Positions 24,986-39,591 of a stretch of 64,000 nt of DNA are shown piece after piece. The stretch's first letter is position 1. The number at the start of each line of letters is the position of its first letter. The position numbers and the translations under genes were made by a program. The notes under the pieces are model-generated. The model ran no database searches, was not told the DNA's origin, and saw only the letters and a program-made list of their open reading frames with translations. Source of the DNA: Dolomedes plantarius (Eukaryota; Arthropoda; Arachnida; Araneae; Dolomedidae); contig OU015490.1 of assembly GCA_907164885.2 (NCBI GenBank), positions 216,230,634 to 216,294,633 of the forward strand, written 5' to 3'.

Positions 24986-25650
<665 letters not shown>

Positions 25651-26218
25651 TGTTTTAAGACGAAATTTTCAAATGTCAGATTTTTTTAAAAGTTTGCAAA
25701 TTTAGCTAATAGGGTTATAGTATTTGATAGTATTATATAACATAGTCAGTTTATTTAGAAAGATATTGTCGAACAAATAAAACATGCATGTTGCGGATTC
25801 CACGGGATTTCAAATATTAAAATTACTCTTGCAGGAAATACCAAAGAAATAGCATACATAACATAAAATTACCAATTAACTAATCAGTTTTGGACATAGC
25901 GATTTTCTAAGATTTATTTGTTATTAATCTATCATTACTCAAGAATTTTTCACAGAAACAGATGCGCTGTCTTATATTAATGTTATTATTAATCAGTGAT
26001 ATCATGCTTTCATTTACAATAACATTTAATGTATACTTGCATTCGTAAATAAATCGAGAAATCCATCTGCTGTGATAAATCATGAAACAGATAAGGCGAA
26101 AAAATACAACACTGTAACAAATTAGACACGCTATAAAGAGTTAGTAAATATAGGTAGTTTCAGAAAGGGCCTTGATTAAATTTATCGGTTGTTACGCTTT
26201 AATTTTGTTTTATTCATC
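25651..26218. other. Unassigned AT-rich DNA
   Basis: No feature recognised. Confidence 0.5.
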
Positions 26219-26220
26219 TA

Positions 26221-27624
26221 CACTAGATGACATTAAATTTGCAACACTATGAAGGAGAGATGATACAATCGTCAAATTCCCGTGAAAGGAAGAAGATTCT
26301 GGGATATGCAAATGATTAGCATTTAAGTGCAAACAAAAGACGCAGGAGGGAGAAACCTTATCTCAAACTCTGTATAAAAGGAAAGTTACGCAACGGGCTT
26401 CTGATTCGGATATCGCATTAGAATGTTAGTTGTTTGTGAGAAGATCGTGTTATGCCACGTTTAAGAAGATGAAATGGCTACCAGCACTTGTCGGAATTCG
26501 ATAGCGGCAGGATCGTTGCCTATTGAGAGTACACTTTATCATTCCGAAAAATAGCTACGTGCATTGGTCGGAATTCAACAAGTGTCATGCGAATAAGGAA
26601 TCGATAGGTTCAGGAGGGTCATACTGAACGCCATGCAGGATCTCAAAGGTCTCCCGCCACTAACACCCGAGAGAACAAACATGTTGTGAAGTCGGCCTTG
26701 CAGGATCGTACAGCCACATCACGGACCTTCAGTCAGGAAATAGGCTTGTTTGCAACACAAGTATCCGTACGGACTGAACAACGACACATGGAGCAGCACG
26801 GGTTATCTACACGTCGACCATTATCGTGGCTTCCCTTGACATCATAGAGGCGCGGTGCGTCAGTGGTGCACCGAATGACAAAACTGGATACAAAAGAGGC
26901 ACCACGTCGTCTTTTTAGACGAGTCCTGGTTCTGCGTACAGCATCATGATGCGCGCATCCGTGTCTGGAGGCACCGAAGAGAATGCATGTGGCCTGCTTG
27001 CATTCGATATCCTCATATGGGCCCTGCACCTGGTATGATGGTATGGACAACCATTGGGTACACCAGACGAACACATCTTTTTCACTTCCACAGGAATCTG
27101 AACAGTAACCGTTACGTTTTACAGATCATAAGGCCGGTGGCTTTGCCCTATATTCGGTGCATCCGAGACGCCATCATTGAACAAGATAACAAAAGACCGT
27201 GTGATGCCCTTCATGTTCTGACTTACCTCGACACAGAGGGTGTTCGACTGTTGTGCTGGCCAACACGTTTTGCAGATCTCTCACCCATTGAAAACATCTG
27301 ATCATAGGTTGCGGAGTGACTGGGCCACCAACGCTCTCCAGCCACTACGATTGAAGTGCGGGAATTACTGGAAGCAACATGGAATGACATCCTCGTATCT
27401 GTCATCCAACCACAGTTCGACTCTATGCAGGGACTCTACTCCGGGTTAGAGCCGTTTTAAGTGCCAGACGCAGCAGCTGTGTGTACTAATTTCTGACCCT
27501 GTATACCCCTAAATTGCCTACGAATTTCATCATATCTTCTTCCTACTATGCTATATACTTATATTAAGTATAGTTTTGTTAATTTCTTTCCTTCCTCGTG
27601 TTGCAACTTTAATGGCCAGCAGTG
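26221..27624 (+). mobile_element. Tc1-like transposon (DD34E), decayed
   Basis: A 1404-bp element flanked by TA (26219-26220 and 27625-27626). The left end is CACTAGATGACATTAAATTT, and the reverse complement of the right end is CACTGCTGGCCATTAAAGTT; both continue GCAACAC. Size and structure are those of a full-length Tc1 element. Confidence 0.93.
26452..27450 (+). pseudogene. Tc1-like transposase, broken
   Basis: Starts at ATG 26452 (MPRLRR, stop as seventh codon). N-terminal remnants such as HLSEFDSGRIV follow in frame. The catalytic region is readable: VVFLDESWFC (first Asp, about 26920), IRVWRHRRECMWPACIRYPH, MMVWTTIGY, IIEQDNKRP (second Asp, about 27185) and FADLSPIENI (Glu, about 27293). 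There are 34 residues between the last two acids, the canonical Tc1 spacing. It ends near FDSMQGLY. Several nonsense codons and frame changes make it dead. Confidence 0.88.
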
Positions 27625-27683
27625 TATATTGATACATCTTTAATATCTTAAAACATATATAAGCAAATTTTCATAAGGATATT

Positions 27684-27746
27684 ATGTATGTATATCTATC
27701 TACCTATCAATCTATATCTATATCTATCTATCTATCTATCTATTTA

Positions 27747-27819
<73 letters not shown>

Positions 27820-27820
27820 C

Positions 27821-27896
<76 letters not shown>
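27684..27896. repeat. (CTAT)n and (TA)n microsatellite
   Basis: CTAT-type tetranucleotides (27691-27745) pass into TA dinucleotides with a TGTATATATATACATATGTA interruption near 27806-27826. Confidence 0.95.
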
Positions 27897-27898
<2 letters not shown>

Positions 27899-28216
27899 AA
27901 GTACACAGTTTAAAATATAAAAACAGATTTAATAAGCACTTTATCGTTGGGAAATTCACGGAGGTCTAAACCAGACATGGTATCCTCCAGTTCTTCTGTA
28001 AGAAGTAAATGTAAAAACAAACGTATATATCATTCCGTATCCCAGATTATCAAAATAGACAATTCCAGTGATCAGAATTGTGATCAGAATTGGTCAAAAT
28101 ACTGTAGATATTTTTCGCTCAGAGCTCGCTCGAGGGTAAATATAAAAATTTTGCTAAGTATCAAGAGATTTAATAATGTTAATAATTTTTTCTAGAAATT
28201 AAGTTAGGGAAAGATA
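27897..28216. other. Unassigned spacer
   Basis: No feature recognised. Confidence 0.5.
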
Positions 28217-28218
28217 TA

Positions 28219-29515
28219 CAGAGGCTGTTCGCACATTTTTTAGACGATTTTGGTAAGCGGTAATGAAAAATCGTTTGCTACAAAAGAAATAATTGCAATT
28301 GTACTATGTTTTTAAAAGTCAAAATTATCGTCTGCGGCTTGAAAGTTTTGTTTTTATTCAAAATGGCGTATTTAACAAAGCATTGGTTCGAAGGCTACAT
28401 TTATGCTCTTTCCGAAGAGACATATGCATACTCCGTTATCCAAAAACGATGTGAGAGTCATGGTTTTGTGATATCTAAAGCGTCGATAGGTAATATCGTC
28501 AACAAGAAAGGTAAAGGACGTCAAATTGGAGCCTCAAGTGGGACAAAATTCCAAACAAGTATCCAAGGAAAAAACGGACATCTTCGACTATTGCAAAGGT
28601 ACGTTGTTTAATGCTAAAAGAAAATCCCCCTAGTCAATGGACAGTTGCAAAATCATTAAAATGCTCGGTGCCACTGTAAACAAAATGATAAACGCTGATT
28701 TAAATCTTAAGAAAGTGAAAAAACGCAATGTGCATCGTCTTCTTCCAAATCATATCGCTGAACGCAGGACACGCTGCAGAATTCTATATGAGAAACACTT
28801 ATCCAAAGAAAAATGGAAAATAATTGTCACAATAGATGAATCATGGGTGTATTTAAATGATTGCAACAAAAAAAGAGCCATTTATTATCATAAAAGGGGA
28901 GAAAAAATTTAAGTACATGGTTCAAAGAATCGAAAGAAAGTTTTTCTAAGGGATTCATGATTGTTGCTGGTTTTTCTTATAATAGCAAGTTAAAAATAAA
29001 GAGAATGGAAAAAATGTCAAGATTAACTCCAAATACTATCAGGAACATATTTTATCGCCAATTTTTCTGAATGAAATACCATCGCTTTACCCACAGTGCC
29101 ATCAATCTGTGAGACTCCATCAGGACAAAGCTAGCAGTCACACATCAAAATCCACTGTAAATTTCCTAAAAGAAATGAAACCAAAAACTGGTATCAAGGC
29201 CATATACTTCCCTGATATCCCTACTAAATCTCTCGATGTATCACCAATGGATTTTTGTGCTTTCGGACTATTAAAATTTGCATTATCCAAACGTCGTCCC
29301 GAAACCCTTAAAGGACTCTGGAAAGCTGTTCAGGAGGAATGGGATAGAATACCTCTTCTGACACTTCAAAAGGCATTATTATCCTGGAAATTGCGGTGTC
29401 GAAAGATAGTTCAGAATAAGTGATGTCAAATAGAACATTTAAAACACAAGAATTTTATGTAATTTAGTTTTGTGAATACAATATACATCGTCTAAAAATG
29501 TGTGAACAGCCTCTG
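28219..29515 (+). mobile_element. Mariner-like transposon of DD41D (rosa-like) type
   Basis: A 1297-bp element flanked by TA (28217-28218 and 29516-29517). Inverted ends: left CAGAGGCTGTTCGCACATTT, right (reverse complement) CAGAGGCTGTTCACACATTT, both followed by TTAGACGAT after a one-base difference. The length is that of a complete element. Confidence 0.95.
28363..29423 (+). pseudogene. DD41D mariner transposase, frameshifted
   Basis: The start is at 28363 (MAYLTKHWFEGYIYALSEET), and the N-terminal helix-turn-helix region follows in the first frame to about 28545. A second frame carries the linker and the first catalytic Asp (VTIDESWVY, about 28833). After further frame changes the last block (from 29109) has LHQDKASSH (second Asp) and LDVSPMDFCAFGLLK (third Asp). 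There are 41 residues between the second and third Asp. As I recall, DD41D defines the rosa group of mariners, and the SPMDFCAFGLLK signature agrees. The gene ends at TGA 29421-29423. Only a few frameshifts separate it from a full reading frame, so decay is moderate. Confidence 0.88.
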
Positions 29516-29517
29516 TA

Positions 29518-30131
29518 TATGTATCGGCATATGTATATACCTATAAACCTATAGTAAATATGTACCCCATAAAATGCTTTATTAATGTATTACTAGATCA
29601 AATTATATCAGCATTGAATTAAATTTTTGACTGAAAATATTTATTCTCAGTTTCTCTTACATGTACTTTTGTACAATTTATTTGCATACTATGATTAAAA
29701 TTTTTCCGTTTCCTACAACAGAATGAGAAAAAATTCCTAGTCGTCTTGTCCTATGTTTTATAACAAAATATTTATGACAACCGGCATAAAAACATGCGCC
29801 AAGTTTGATAAATGTAGAGAAACTATGACTCTGATGTTATCTTGTAGTTAGTGGATCGCAAATTTTGAATAAGGAAATGGTGATATAATCATTTATTACT
29901 CTAACAGCTGCAATCGTCAGATTATTTTATGCTAAACTGGCTGCGGGGAGTCAAAATGCCTCTAATATTGAGGTTATTAATCAATCACATCGGATTTCAT
30001 TTACTTCAAAGAATTTTCATTAAATTGCGTGTTCCTTCAATCATATATGACCTTCTTTATGACAACATCTTTTTTCTTATACTAATATATTAAGTGAAAT
30101 GTGCAGTTAAAATAATCCCAAATCGTTAATG
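29518..30131. other. Unassigned AT-rich DNA
   Basis: No feature recognised. Confidence 0.5.
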
Positions 30132-30133
30132 TA

Positions 30134-31452
30134 CACTCATGGACAAAAAAATTAGCGCACCAAGAATTAATTGCGGAATCGTAACGAAACTTGCAATGAA
30201 GGTACATGTCGGGGAGATATGCAAATGATTAGAAATGCAGCATGATTGCACATTACGTATAGCCGGTAGAGGGCGTTGAACATCGTACTCTGTGGAGTAT
30301 AAAACAGGTAACCAACGCTTGTTTGAGTGTGCTGAATCATTTACAAAGGAAGAGCTGACATAGAGATGCCATTACGCCGTGTTCGGCACGTTGTCGCAGT
30401 TGAGAGGGGGAGAATCGTCGGGATGATGGAAGCTGGGTGGTCAGCTAGGCGAGTAGCTCGTCAATTAGGCCGTTCTGATTGTGTTGTGAGGAGGTGTTGG
30501 GACAAGTGGACCCGAGAGATGTCATGTACACGAAGACCAGGCTCAGGACGCCCTCGCTAGGGGCACCTTCACTAGGGGCCTCTGTGTCTTCTCGAACCAT
30601 ACGAAGGCGCCTGGCTGAAGGACAGTTGGTATCGCGGCGCCCATTACGTGTGCTGCCCTTGACGCCCACCCATCGACGCCTCCGTTTGGAGTTTTGCCGC
30701 GCACGAGGAAACTGGACTGCAGCGGAATGGAAACAGGTCGTCTTTAGCGACGAATCCAGATTCAATCTCGGCAGTGATGACAATCGTGTTCGTGTGTGGA
30801 GAGCCCGTGGTGAACGCTTCAATCCTGCCTTTGCTGTACAGCGACACATCGCTCCCACAGCTGGTGTGATGGTATGGGGTGCCATTGCCTACAATACACG
30901 GTCACCCCTAGTATTGTTCCGTGGCACCATGACAGCCCAGCAATATGTTCATGAAATCCTGCAACCACATGTGTTGCCACTCATGCAACGGCTCCCAGGA
31001 GCCATTTTTCAACAAGACAATGTTCGGCCTCATACGGCAAGGGTGTCACAAGACTGTCTCCGCACTGTTACTACCCTTCATTGGCCTGCCCGATCCCCAG
31101 ATTTGTCTCCAACCGAGCATATCTGGGATCATTTGGGACGACGAGTTGGGCATCCCACGAGTTTGAACGAACTAGAGGCAAGGTTATAGCAAATATGGAA
31201 CGAAATGTCTCAAGACATCATACAGAACTTGTATGACTCAATGCCCGATCGTATCGCATCGTGCATTCGCGCTAGAGGGGGTCCAACGGAGTATTATCTC
31301 CTCCGTTCTTTTGCCTTTTTCTCTGAAATAAATTATCCTTTTTCTTTGATTTTCTTATCATTTACTTATATCAAAGTAGTCATTACGTATGTAAAATTTC
31401 GTTTCATTTTGACGACTCCTTCTTGGTGCGCTAATTTTTTTGTCCATGAGTG
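30134..31452 (+). mobile_element. Tc1-like transposon, copy 2
   Basis: Same TIRs (CACTCATGGACAAAAAAAT...) as 21633-23044, flanked by TA (30132-30133 and 31453-31454). It is 1319 bp, shorter mainly through a deletion of about 81 bp near 30556 and a 12-bp deletion near 30385. The rest is very close to copy 1. Confidence 0.96.
30366..31294 (+). pseudogene. Tc1-like transposase, copy 2, disrupted
   Basis: Starts at the same ATG context as copy 1. The first 60-odd codons (to GSGRPR, 30560) are in one frame. An 81-bp deletion together with a frameshift moves the remainder to another frame, which then carries all three catalytic residues (VFSDESRF, QQDNVRPH, SPTEHIWD), also with 32 residues between the last two. 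A TAG at 31187-31189 (CAG in copy 1) interrupts it near the end, after which the C-terminus reads on through CIRARGGPTEY. Comparing the copies, copy 2 keeps the Trp in GVMVWGAI and the C-terminal residues lost from copy 1. Confidence 0.92.
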
Positions 31453-31454
31453 TA

Positions 31455-31955
<501 letters not shown>

Positions 31956-31959
31956 AAAT

Positions 31960-32255
31960 GAAGCCCGATGGCGTAGTGGTTAAAAGCATCAAGCTGTCAT
32001 CCCACAGGTCCAAGTTTCGACCCTGCCCTGTCCACCAAAGGTTGATAACATCAGTAGTCAAAGGTTGAGTCCACCTGTGACTGGGCAAGGTGGACTCAAC
32101 CTTTCATCCCTTCAGTGGGTCGATAAAATGAGGACCAAGCATGTTTGGGAACTAAACTCTGGGGGTCCCACGTCAGGTTGACCACCTGACTGAGACATAT
32201 TCTGTATGGCATCCCAAGGTCAAGAAAGCGGAGATGGGTACCGCCGGCGCAATAT
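31960..32255 (+). mobile_element. tRNA-derived SINE
   Basis: The head contains an A-box-like GATGGCGTAGTGGTTAAAAG (from about 31968) and a B-box-like AAGTTTCGACCC about 40 bp downstream (from 32012), the spacing of a polymerase III internal promoter. The body has an internal duplicated phrase (AAAGGTTGA at 32037 and again at 32060) and an inverted GGTTGACCACCTGAC stretch, and ends in a TA-rich tail (about 32250-32262). It is unlike the SINE at 8428 downstream of the head. Confidence 0.7.
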
Positions 32256-34699
32256 ATATATAATACTATGAAGAATTTCTAAAAATTTTCTCCTGCTACT
32301 ACTTGCCCTGTAGTTTTACAATAAGAATAGTGCTGTCAGATGCAATGGGATTTAAACTTTAGCAAGGGTTTTGTTTAATTGGTACCTGACTGTTGGAAAG
32401 GACAATTATTGATACTTCGTAAATGCATAATAAAATTATTGAACATCAGCCAAACAGGTACATCTAATACTGTGCTTATTTTCTGATGTAAAACTAAAAA
32501 ATCCATGATTTTATGCATTCTCGTACAATTTTAAGAAAATAATTTTGACAATTTGATAAAAAGAAACACAGGGAAGAATTTAGAAACAGAGAACTACTCA
32601 CTTTTTACTTTACACTATTTACTGATTTTAAAAAACAATGCTGAAGACTTTTAAGTATCAGATCAATGTATTTTATGAGAGAAAATTGGAAAGATAAAAT
32701 GTTTCTTATGGCCTTTGGGCAAGGCTTAAAAACCCTCAAAGATATTTATGCCACCTATGAACAGATTTTTTTATTTCTGATAAAAATACTGTTTGTGCTG
32801 ACAGTGCCTGAAAAACGTTTTATATATTTTTCGTATTTAAATAATGTATTGTTCTTCCAAGCATACCATTTGTAAAGAAACTTTTCTACAATACGTTGCA
32901 TTTTCGCTGATAAATATTAATTTTCGATTGGGATTTTTTAATGTACTTCTTTAATGTCAAACTGGTTTTACGATATAAAGGAAACTTATATAACCTAGAA
33001 AAAAAACTTAAGTTTATTTATACTGTTATTCATATCTCTGATATTTAAATAGCATTTTGATTTTCAATAACAATGTTTAACATAATATGTAGCTATTCAG
33101 TTATTTCTCTGCTAAAAACATTAATGTTTTTTCACAAACTATTAATTGTGGTGTCCAGTCACAGTGTTTCTATCTCAAACTAAACAGTTTTTTTAGTTTT
33201 TTTTTATATCAGTATCTTGTTCCTGGGTTTCAATGATCACGAATAATGTGCTTTTTGGAAAACCGAATGCTATAGCAATTTGCCCTTTAGTTATCAGAGT
33301 TTAGTCATTCTCTGTAAAAACTTTAATTTTGCATCCAACTGTATAATGCTTTCTTTGTTTAAGACGGTTAATGTATCAAATGCAAAGATGCAACTAAACT
33401 GCACGGTTGAATTTGACCGCAAATCTAAAAGTCCACTTGTCTAACAGTTCAGACTGATAACAGTAGAGACTGGTCATATGTTCTATTGTCCACTATTCAT
33501 TCTCCCCCTATCAAAATGAATCTCATTGAGAATAGTCCACTTTAACCGGAATCCGCTCATGATCCCTTTTCTGTAAACCGGAATTTCTGTATGTGACCTT
33601 TACCTGGCTTATGTGGTTAAGTAAATTGCTTTCGAATTCGGCATTCAGATCTTGGAAAAAAAAATGTGTCCCGGGAGTAAATTATAGACGCTGTATTGGG
33701 ACTAACTGACATGCAGGGTCATTATTTAATATGTAAAAAACACATATCGTCAAATGCGATTCGTTTGAAACTTTTTGTACTGGCAATGGAACGCTGGCTA
33801 TAATATTCGGTTGTTATAAAATGTTCCGACAGTACTTATGTGTAAGACAATTAAAGACAACTAGTTAGTGCAATTAAATATGAATGATAATCTTCTTAAT
33901 TGAATTTCTATATTTTATCTAATGTTATGATTTAAAGATATTAATAGAAAAGTCATAGAAATGCTTACTTATATATATATATATATATATTTGTAAAGCT
34001 TTATATGTCAATGTATTCTGTTTTATGAGTATCAGTACTAAATTGAATCCTTAAAAAGAAAGCGACTGAATCTTAAATAATGAAACTATTTTTCTGCAAA
34101 TGCTCATTAGTGCTTTCACTCACACACTGTAATGACATAATCTGAAGGTGACTAAAGTTGGTTTCACCAATGGCAATTTTCAGCTGAAGCTTTTAAGTGT
34201 AATTTTGGATAATAGAACATAGAAATTCCAACTCATTCTCATGTCTTCTAAAAGAAATATTACAGCATAAATCACTAATACTTGTAAGTCCTTCAGTATG
34301 ACAATAAATTCTTTGAAAAATGCTAAATTTAATAAGTATCTTCTTAGTAATATAATATTTTTCCACTCGTGCTCAAAAAAGCGTATGAAGTTTATCCTTT
34401 TTCGGTATTGAATTAGTGTCATATATGGTTTTTGGTTTTTGTTCCTAAGCTGTTTTTTTCAGCTTTCTTTCCTGTAGCAATTCTTTTTAGCAAATTCTAA
34501 AGAAAATAATTCTTGGACTGCAAGGGAAATATATTTCCAACTGCAAATACATTTTTATTTGCTAAACGTCGATTGAGAAAGATCATTGAGGGTAAAACGT
34601 AAATTATCATCCAGTCTAACAAAGACAGTCTAACTCGCTAAGCGTTTCAGACACATTTCTTTCAGCTTGTAAAGTATTAAAAACACAACATTTTATTCT
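32256..34699. other. Unassigned AT-rich DNA
   Basis: About 2.4 kb with no recognisable gene. A short (TA)n run lies at 33971-33991. Open frames (32666-32875 plus; 34180-34422 minus) are short, AT-biased and without domain similarity. Confidence 0.45.
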
Positions 34700-35935
34700 T
34701 TACTTTATTAAATCAAAACCACCAAAAGTTCAGGATCTCCGACATTTTTAAACACCAAATCTAAGATCCAAGCGCATTAATTAATTGATCAACCAAGAAG
34801 GTGTTTGCGTAAGGCTTATCCCCTCCGTTAAGATTTCTAGAACCTATAACACCAAATCATAAGATCTCAAACGCTTTTCAACCCGAAAGAAAGTAGATTA
34901 AATTTACATCTCAGTAACTTAGAGAATGAAGGAATGAAGTTTTGGAGAAGCTCATATTGATTAGTTGATCAACCAAGTAAGAATATATTTGTGTAAGGGC
35001 TTATCTTCTCTGCAAATTTTTTGAGAACATTAAACTCCAAATCATAAGATTTCTTATGGGTTTCAAGGTGTCAGAAAGTAAAGGGAAAATATACCTTATT
35101 CACTTAGAGAGTGAAGGAATGAAGCTTTTGAGAAATCCATCTTGACCATTTGATCAACCAAGTTAGGAGATATATGTGTAAGGGCTCATCTCCTTACTTA
35201 TTGGTTTTCTATAACATATAACGCCAAATATAATATCTCAAACCTGTTTCAAGCTGAAATAAATTAAGTTAAAAATACATCTCTGATGCTTAGAAAATAG
35301 AGGAAGGAAATTTTGGAAAAGTCCATGTTCATCTTTTGAGCAACCTGTATAGGGAGTCTACGGTCAAAAATCCTGGGCTTCTTATTGAGGTTTCCTATTA
35401 ATCCTGGCATATCTAGAGCTGTTATCAAGGCCAAACGTTCTCGAAACTTTCCTGAATTTACAGGACCATCTTTCTCTATCGTGCCCCCTATGTGGCCTCA
35501 ACAATATGACAGGAGCCCACCTCCGCAGTTGCTCAGAACACAAAGACATTGCGTGTTTTTACAGATGATGTTCATACTGCTATTGTTCTGTAGAAACTTT
35601 ATTGAGTTGCCCGAAAGAAACTGATAGTGTAAATTAATCAAAGTATGTGTACGGGAAATAAAAGAAAGAGGTAAAGGAATGGAGTTTAAATTCATGAACT
35701 CAAGTGCCAAAAATTAATGAAGGAGTAGCATTTTAAGTTTCCGACACTTTATTAAACCAAATTATAAAATTAAATAAACCATCGCAAAAAAATTTAAAGC
35801 TGAAAGAAAGTGTAAAAAAGTAGTTATCATATGATTGGGGGATTAAGTGATGAAGATTCGTTAAGTCCAATATGATCAGTTAATCAGCTCAGAGTGACTA
35901 TCTTTGAGGACTTACCTTCTCCAAAGCTTATAGCC
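34700..35935. repeat. Degenerate tandem array, about 184-bp units
   Basis: The phrase TTGATCAACCAAG recurs at about 34785, 34965 and 35150, with a decayed version at 35336 (steps 180, 185, 186 bp). Each unit also holds GTAAGGGCTTATCTCCTC-like, AACACCAAATCATAAGAT-like and GAATGAAGG-like blocks. The interval 35350-35720 is poorly matching, then a further unit-like stretch (35730-35935) follows, about three periods on. The array carries no gene. Confidence 0.75.
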
Positions 35936-36889
35936 GATGTTATCTACGAATGTAACTTTTATTCATTAGTTTAACCGAAAACAATATAAAGGGAATATTA
36001 AGGGTACAAGTAACCTTTAACCTCATATTTTCAGTTTTTCAATATTTTACTCTTATATACAAAATGAGAATAATTAATATTCTCTATTACTACGGTGAAG
36101 ATAATTTGATTTCACAAACAAGTATTTTGTGGAAGAATAAGACTTGTTTATCAAAATATTCTTCAAAAATGCAAGAATATTTCAAAATACTCCATGCGCA
36201 TTACCTTTCTTCTGACTTCTTCAAAATTTCTCAGGATTGTTAATTGAGGTGTTTTCCACGAACCTGTGCATCATTATTTGAAACCATAAATATTTTTCAA
36301 ATTTATAGACCATGAAATAAAACGAAAACATGCGAAAACATAAAGAAAAGAAATGGCAGATTTAAAAATAATTATTTATGGCTTTAAAGTCGTTGAACAA
36401 TTATGTTTCTATATGTACTGTAAGCTTATATTAAAAAAAACTAAGGCTTCTAAATAATTTGGAATGAACTTGGAACATTTTGGAAAATGGTTAAAAATTT
36501 TGAAAAAAGATTTGGAAGCCAGTCAATATTCTACCAAAGAATCCTTATTTTGAAATCTAAGGGTCTTCAGTGTAGTAAAAAAATATAATACAAATTATTC
36601 TTTTTTTGAATAAAAAGTTAAAAATTTAAAAGTTAAATATTCGAGTTTGCATGTCCCTTGTCTCCTTAATGGTATAAAATGAAGGTAATTCATTTTTTTC
36701 ATCTCTCCTTCTCTTTTTAAACTAGTGTTTTTAGAGCGGCCACAATGTATTTAAAATTACAGAATGTTAGAATGCAGAACCGGAAAATGGGAAATTTTAC
36801 AAGTTGAAGCAAATTCTAATCAACGACAACTGGATAATGACAACAAATTACTCATAGAACAATTTTTTATTTTTGTATTGGAGATTCCA
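35936..36889. other. Unassigned AT-rich DNA
   Basis: No feature recognised. Confidence 0.5.
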
Positions 36890-37258
36890 ATACAATTGTC
36901 CTTTACTTTCGCTCTAAATAATTCATTGCCCTGAATGTTGAAGAATATCAGCTTCGCCTACAAAATAAACAAAAAGATTAGGGCTTTTATAGAGACGAAT
37001 TCTTTGATTCTGAAAGTTCTATAGAAATGCTTCGCAAAGAAAAGAAATGTGTTGACAAGAAAGATTCAACTTTATTTAAAAGGACAGTTTAGAGAAAAAT
37101 AAAGCTGAATAAAATGCTTTATGTCCTTCAAAAATAATTTTCTCTCTTCCTTGAAAACCATTCAAAAATATTTTTTTTCTCTCTTTTCTGGTGTCTTAAA
37201 TTACTTTTTATTAATCCCCTATACCCGTAAGTCTCAAACTCTCTTTTATTATATTTAC
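36890..37258. repeat. Diverged relative of the 543-bp duplicated segment
   Basis: Aligns in the same orientation with 15142-15530 and 17092-17480: AAATAATTCATTGCCC, then GAAAGAAATG, AACTTTATTTAAAAG and AATTCCCTATAACC-like blocks occur in the same order and spacing. As in the other two copies it ends where a microsatellite starts, here (CA)n instead of (TA)n. Confidence 0.75.
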
Positions 37259-37414
<156 letters not shown>

Positions 37415-37419
37415 ATATA

Positions 37420-38215
<796 letters not shown>

Positions 38216-38685
38216 CGGATTCAATTCCGCAGAACCACATGGAAGAATTTTAGGTAGGCGTAGCCTTGAAGTTGGCTCTAAGAAAAGAAATGCATCAGTC
38301 AGCGAAAAGAACATTCGATATGACGACATGAATAATTAATGAGCATCGATAGCGCGTTAATAAAACTAAATAAGATTTTTAGAGCCATGTCGACTTAAGA
38401 AAGGAGCAGACGTGTCGCCCTTGGGCGCACGTGATTTAAATTAGGTTGGGACGTATTTCATCGTATTAATGGAGCTGAGAGTTTTGAAAGAATATAATAA
38501 ATAGTATTAGATGATACTGGATTTGTCGTCATTGTATATTGAAGTGAGATGTCTGAAACTACTGGTAAGATATAATAACTGGTAAGGCATAATTCCTAGC
38601 CACCTTACCACCGGCTGCCAAGTAATTCTAGGAGAAGTTCGGAATATAACGTTTTAAATTATGGGCTTGAGAAAACCAAATTGAC

Positions 38686-38687
<2 letters not shown>
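38216..38687. other. Unassigned GC-richer segment
   Basis: Lies between two (TA)n tracts. It has TATAATAAATAGT (about 38493-38505) and GGTAAGATATAATAACTGGT (about 38563), with GGTAAG repeated. It may be an LTR or element fragment, but no terminus is clear. Confidence 0.3.

Positions 38688-38754
<67 letters not shown>
38688..38754. repeat. (TA)n tract
   Basis: Pure TA run. Confidence 0.95.
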
Positions 38755-38756
<2 letters not shown>

Positions 38757-39531
38757 AGTATTCATTAAACGTGAAAAAAATAACAGACGTTTTATATGCT
38801 GGTGTATCGTGCGTGGTTTATTTTTGTTGCCATGAATTTGACGACCTTTTTTGATTTAACAAAGCTTGCTATCTTATTAGTAGGTAAATAAACAATCATT
38901 GGTAATAACTACGCAAGTTTTCTTGTATAAAACTTTTCTTAATGCATACATGCAAGAAAACAAAAACACAATTTTATGACTTTTCCAAGGGTATGTAGAA
39001 TCAATTAAGGCATATTTGGAGATTGGTTTTCATCTAACACTGAGAAAATAAATATCAGATGATATTCATAATTATTTTTTCTTGTATATATTTTTTTCAG
39101 TTCTCTGAAAATATTAACAAGCTATACATCCCTAAAATTCATCACCCCAAAGAAAAAATTATTATTAATTTTTCTACAGACTACCAGAATTATATTTAAC
39201 ATATACAAGTTAAAATTATAGAATATATGTGGCGTTAAAAATATAGGATTAAACATGAAAGAATGTATCGTGTCATTGATTTTTGCCGCAATCTAAGATT
39301 GGAAGGGATAAATGCTTTACTGTAATTTGGGAACTTTCGGGTAACTTGTAGGAAGTTCCTTAATGAAATTTCCTTTTAAGTGTGTCGATAAAGGATGGTT
39401 GAAATTAAATCAAAAGGCTAAATGGTATTGTTTTCGGATAATTTGTGAGCAAAATTGTTCCTTATCCACATCATGGAAATATTAAAAATAAAAGACACTA
39501 ATAGTAGACCTCATAGGAAAAATAAATTTGT

Positions 39532-39591
<60 letters not shown>

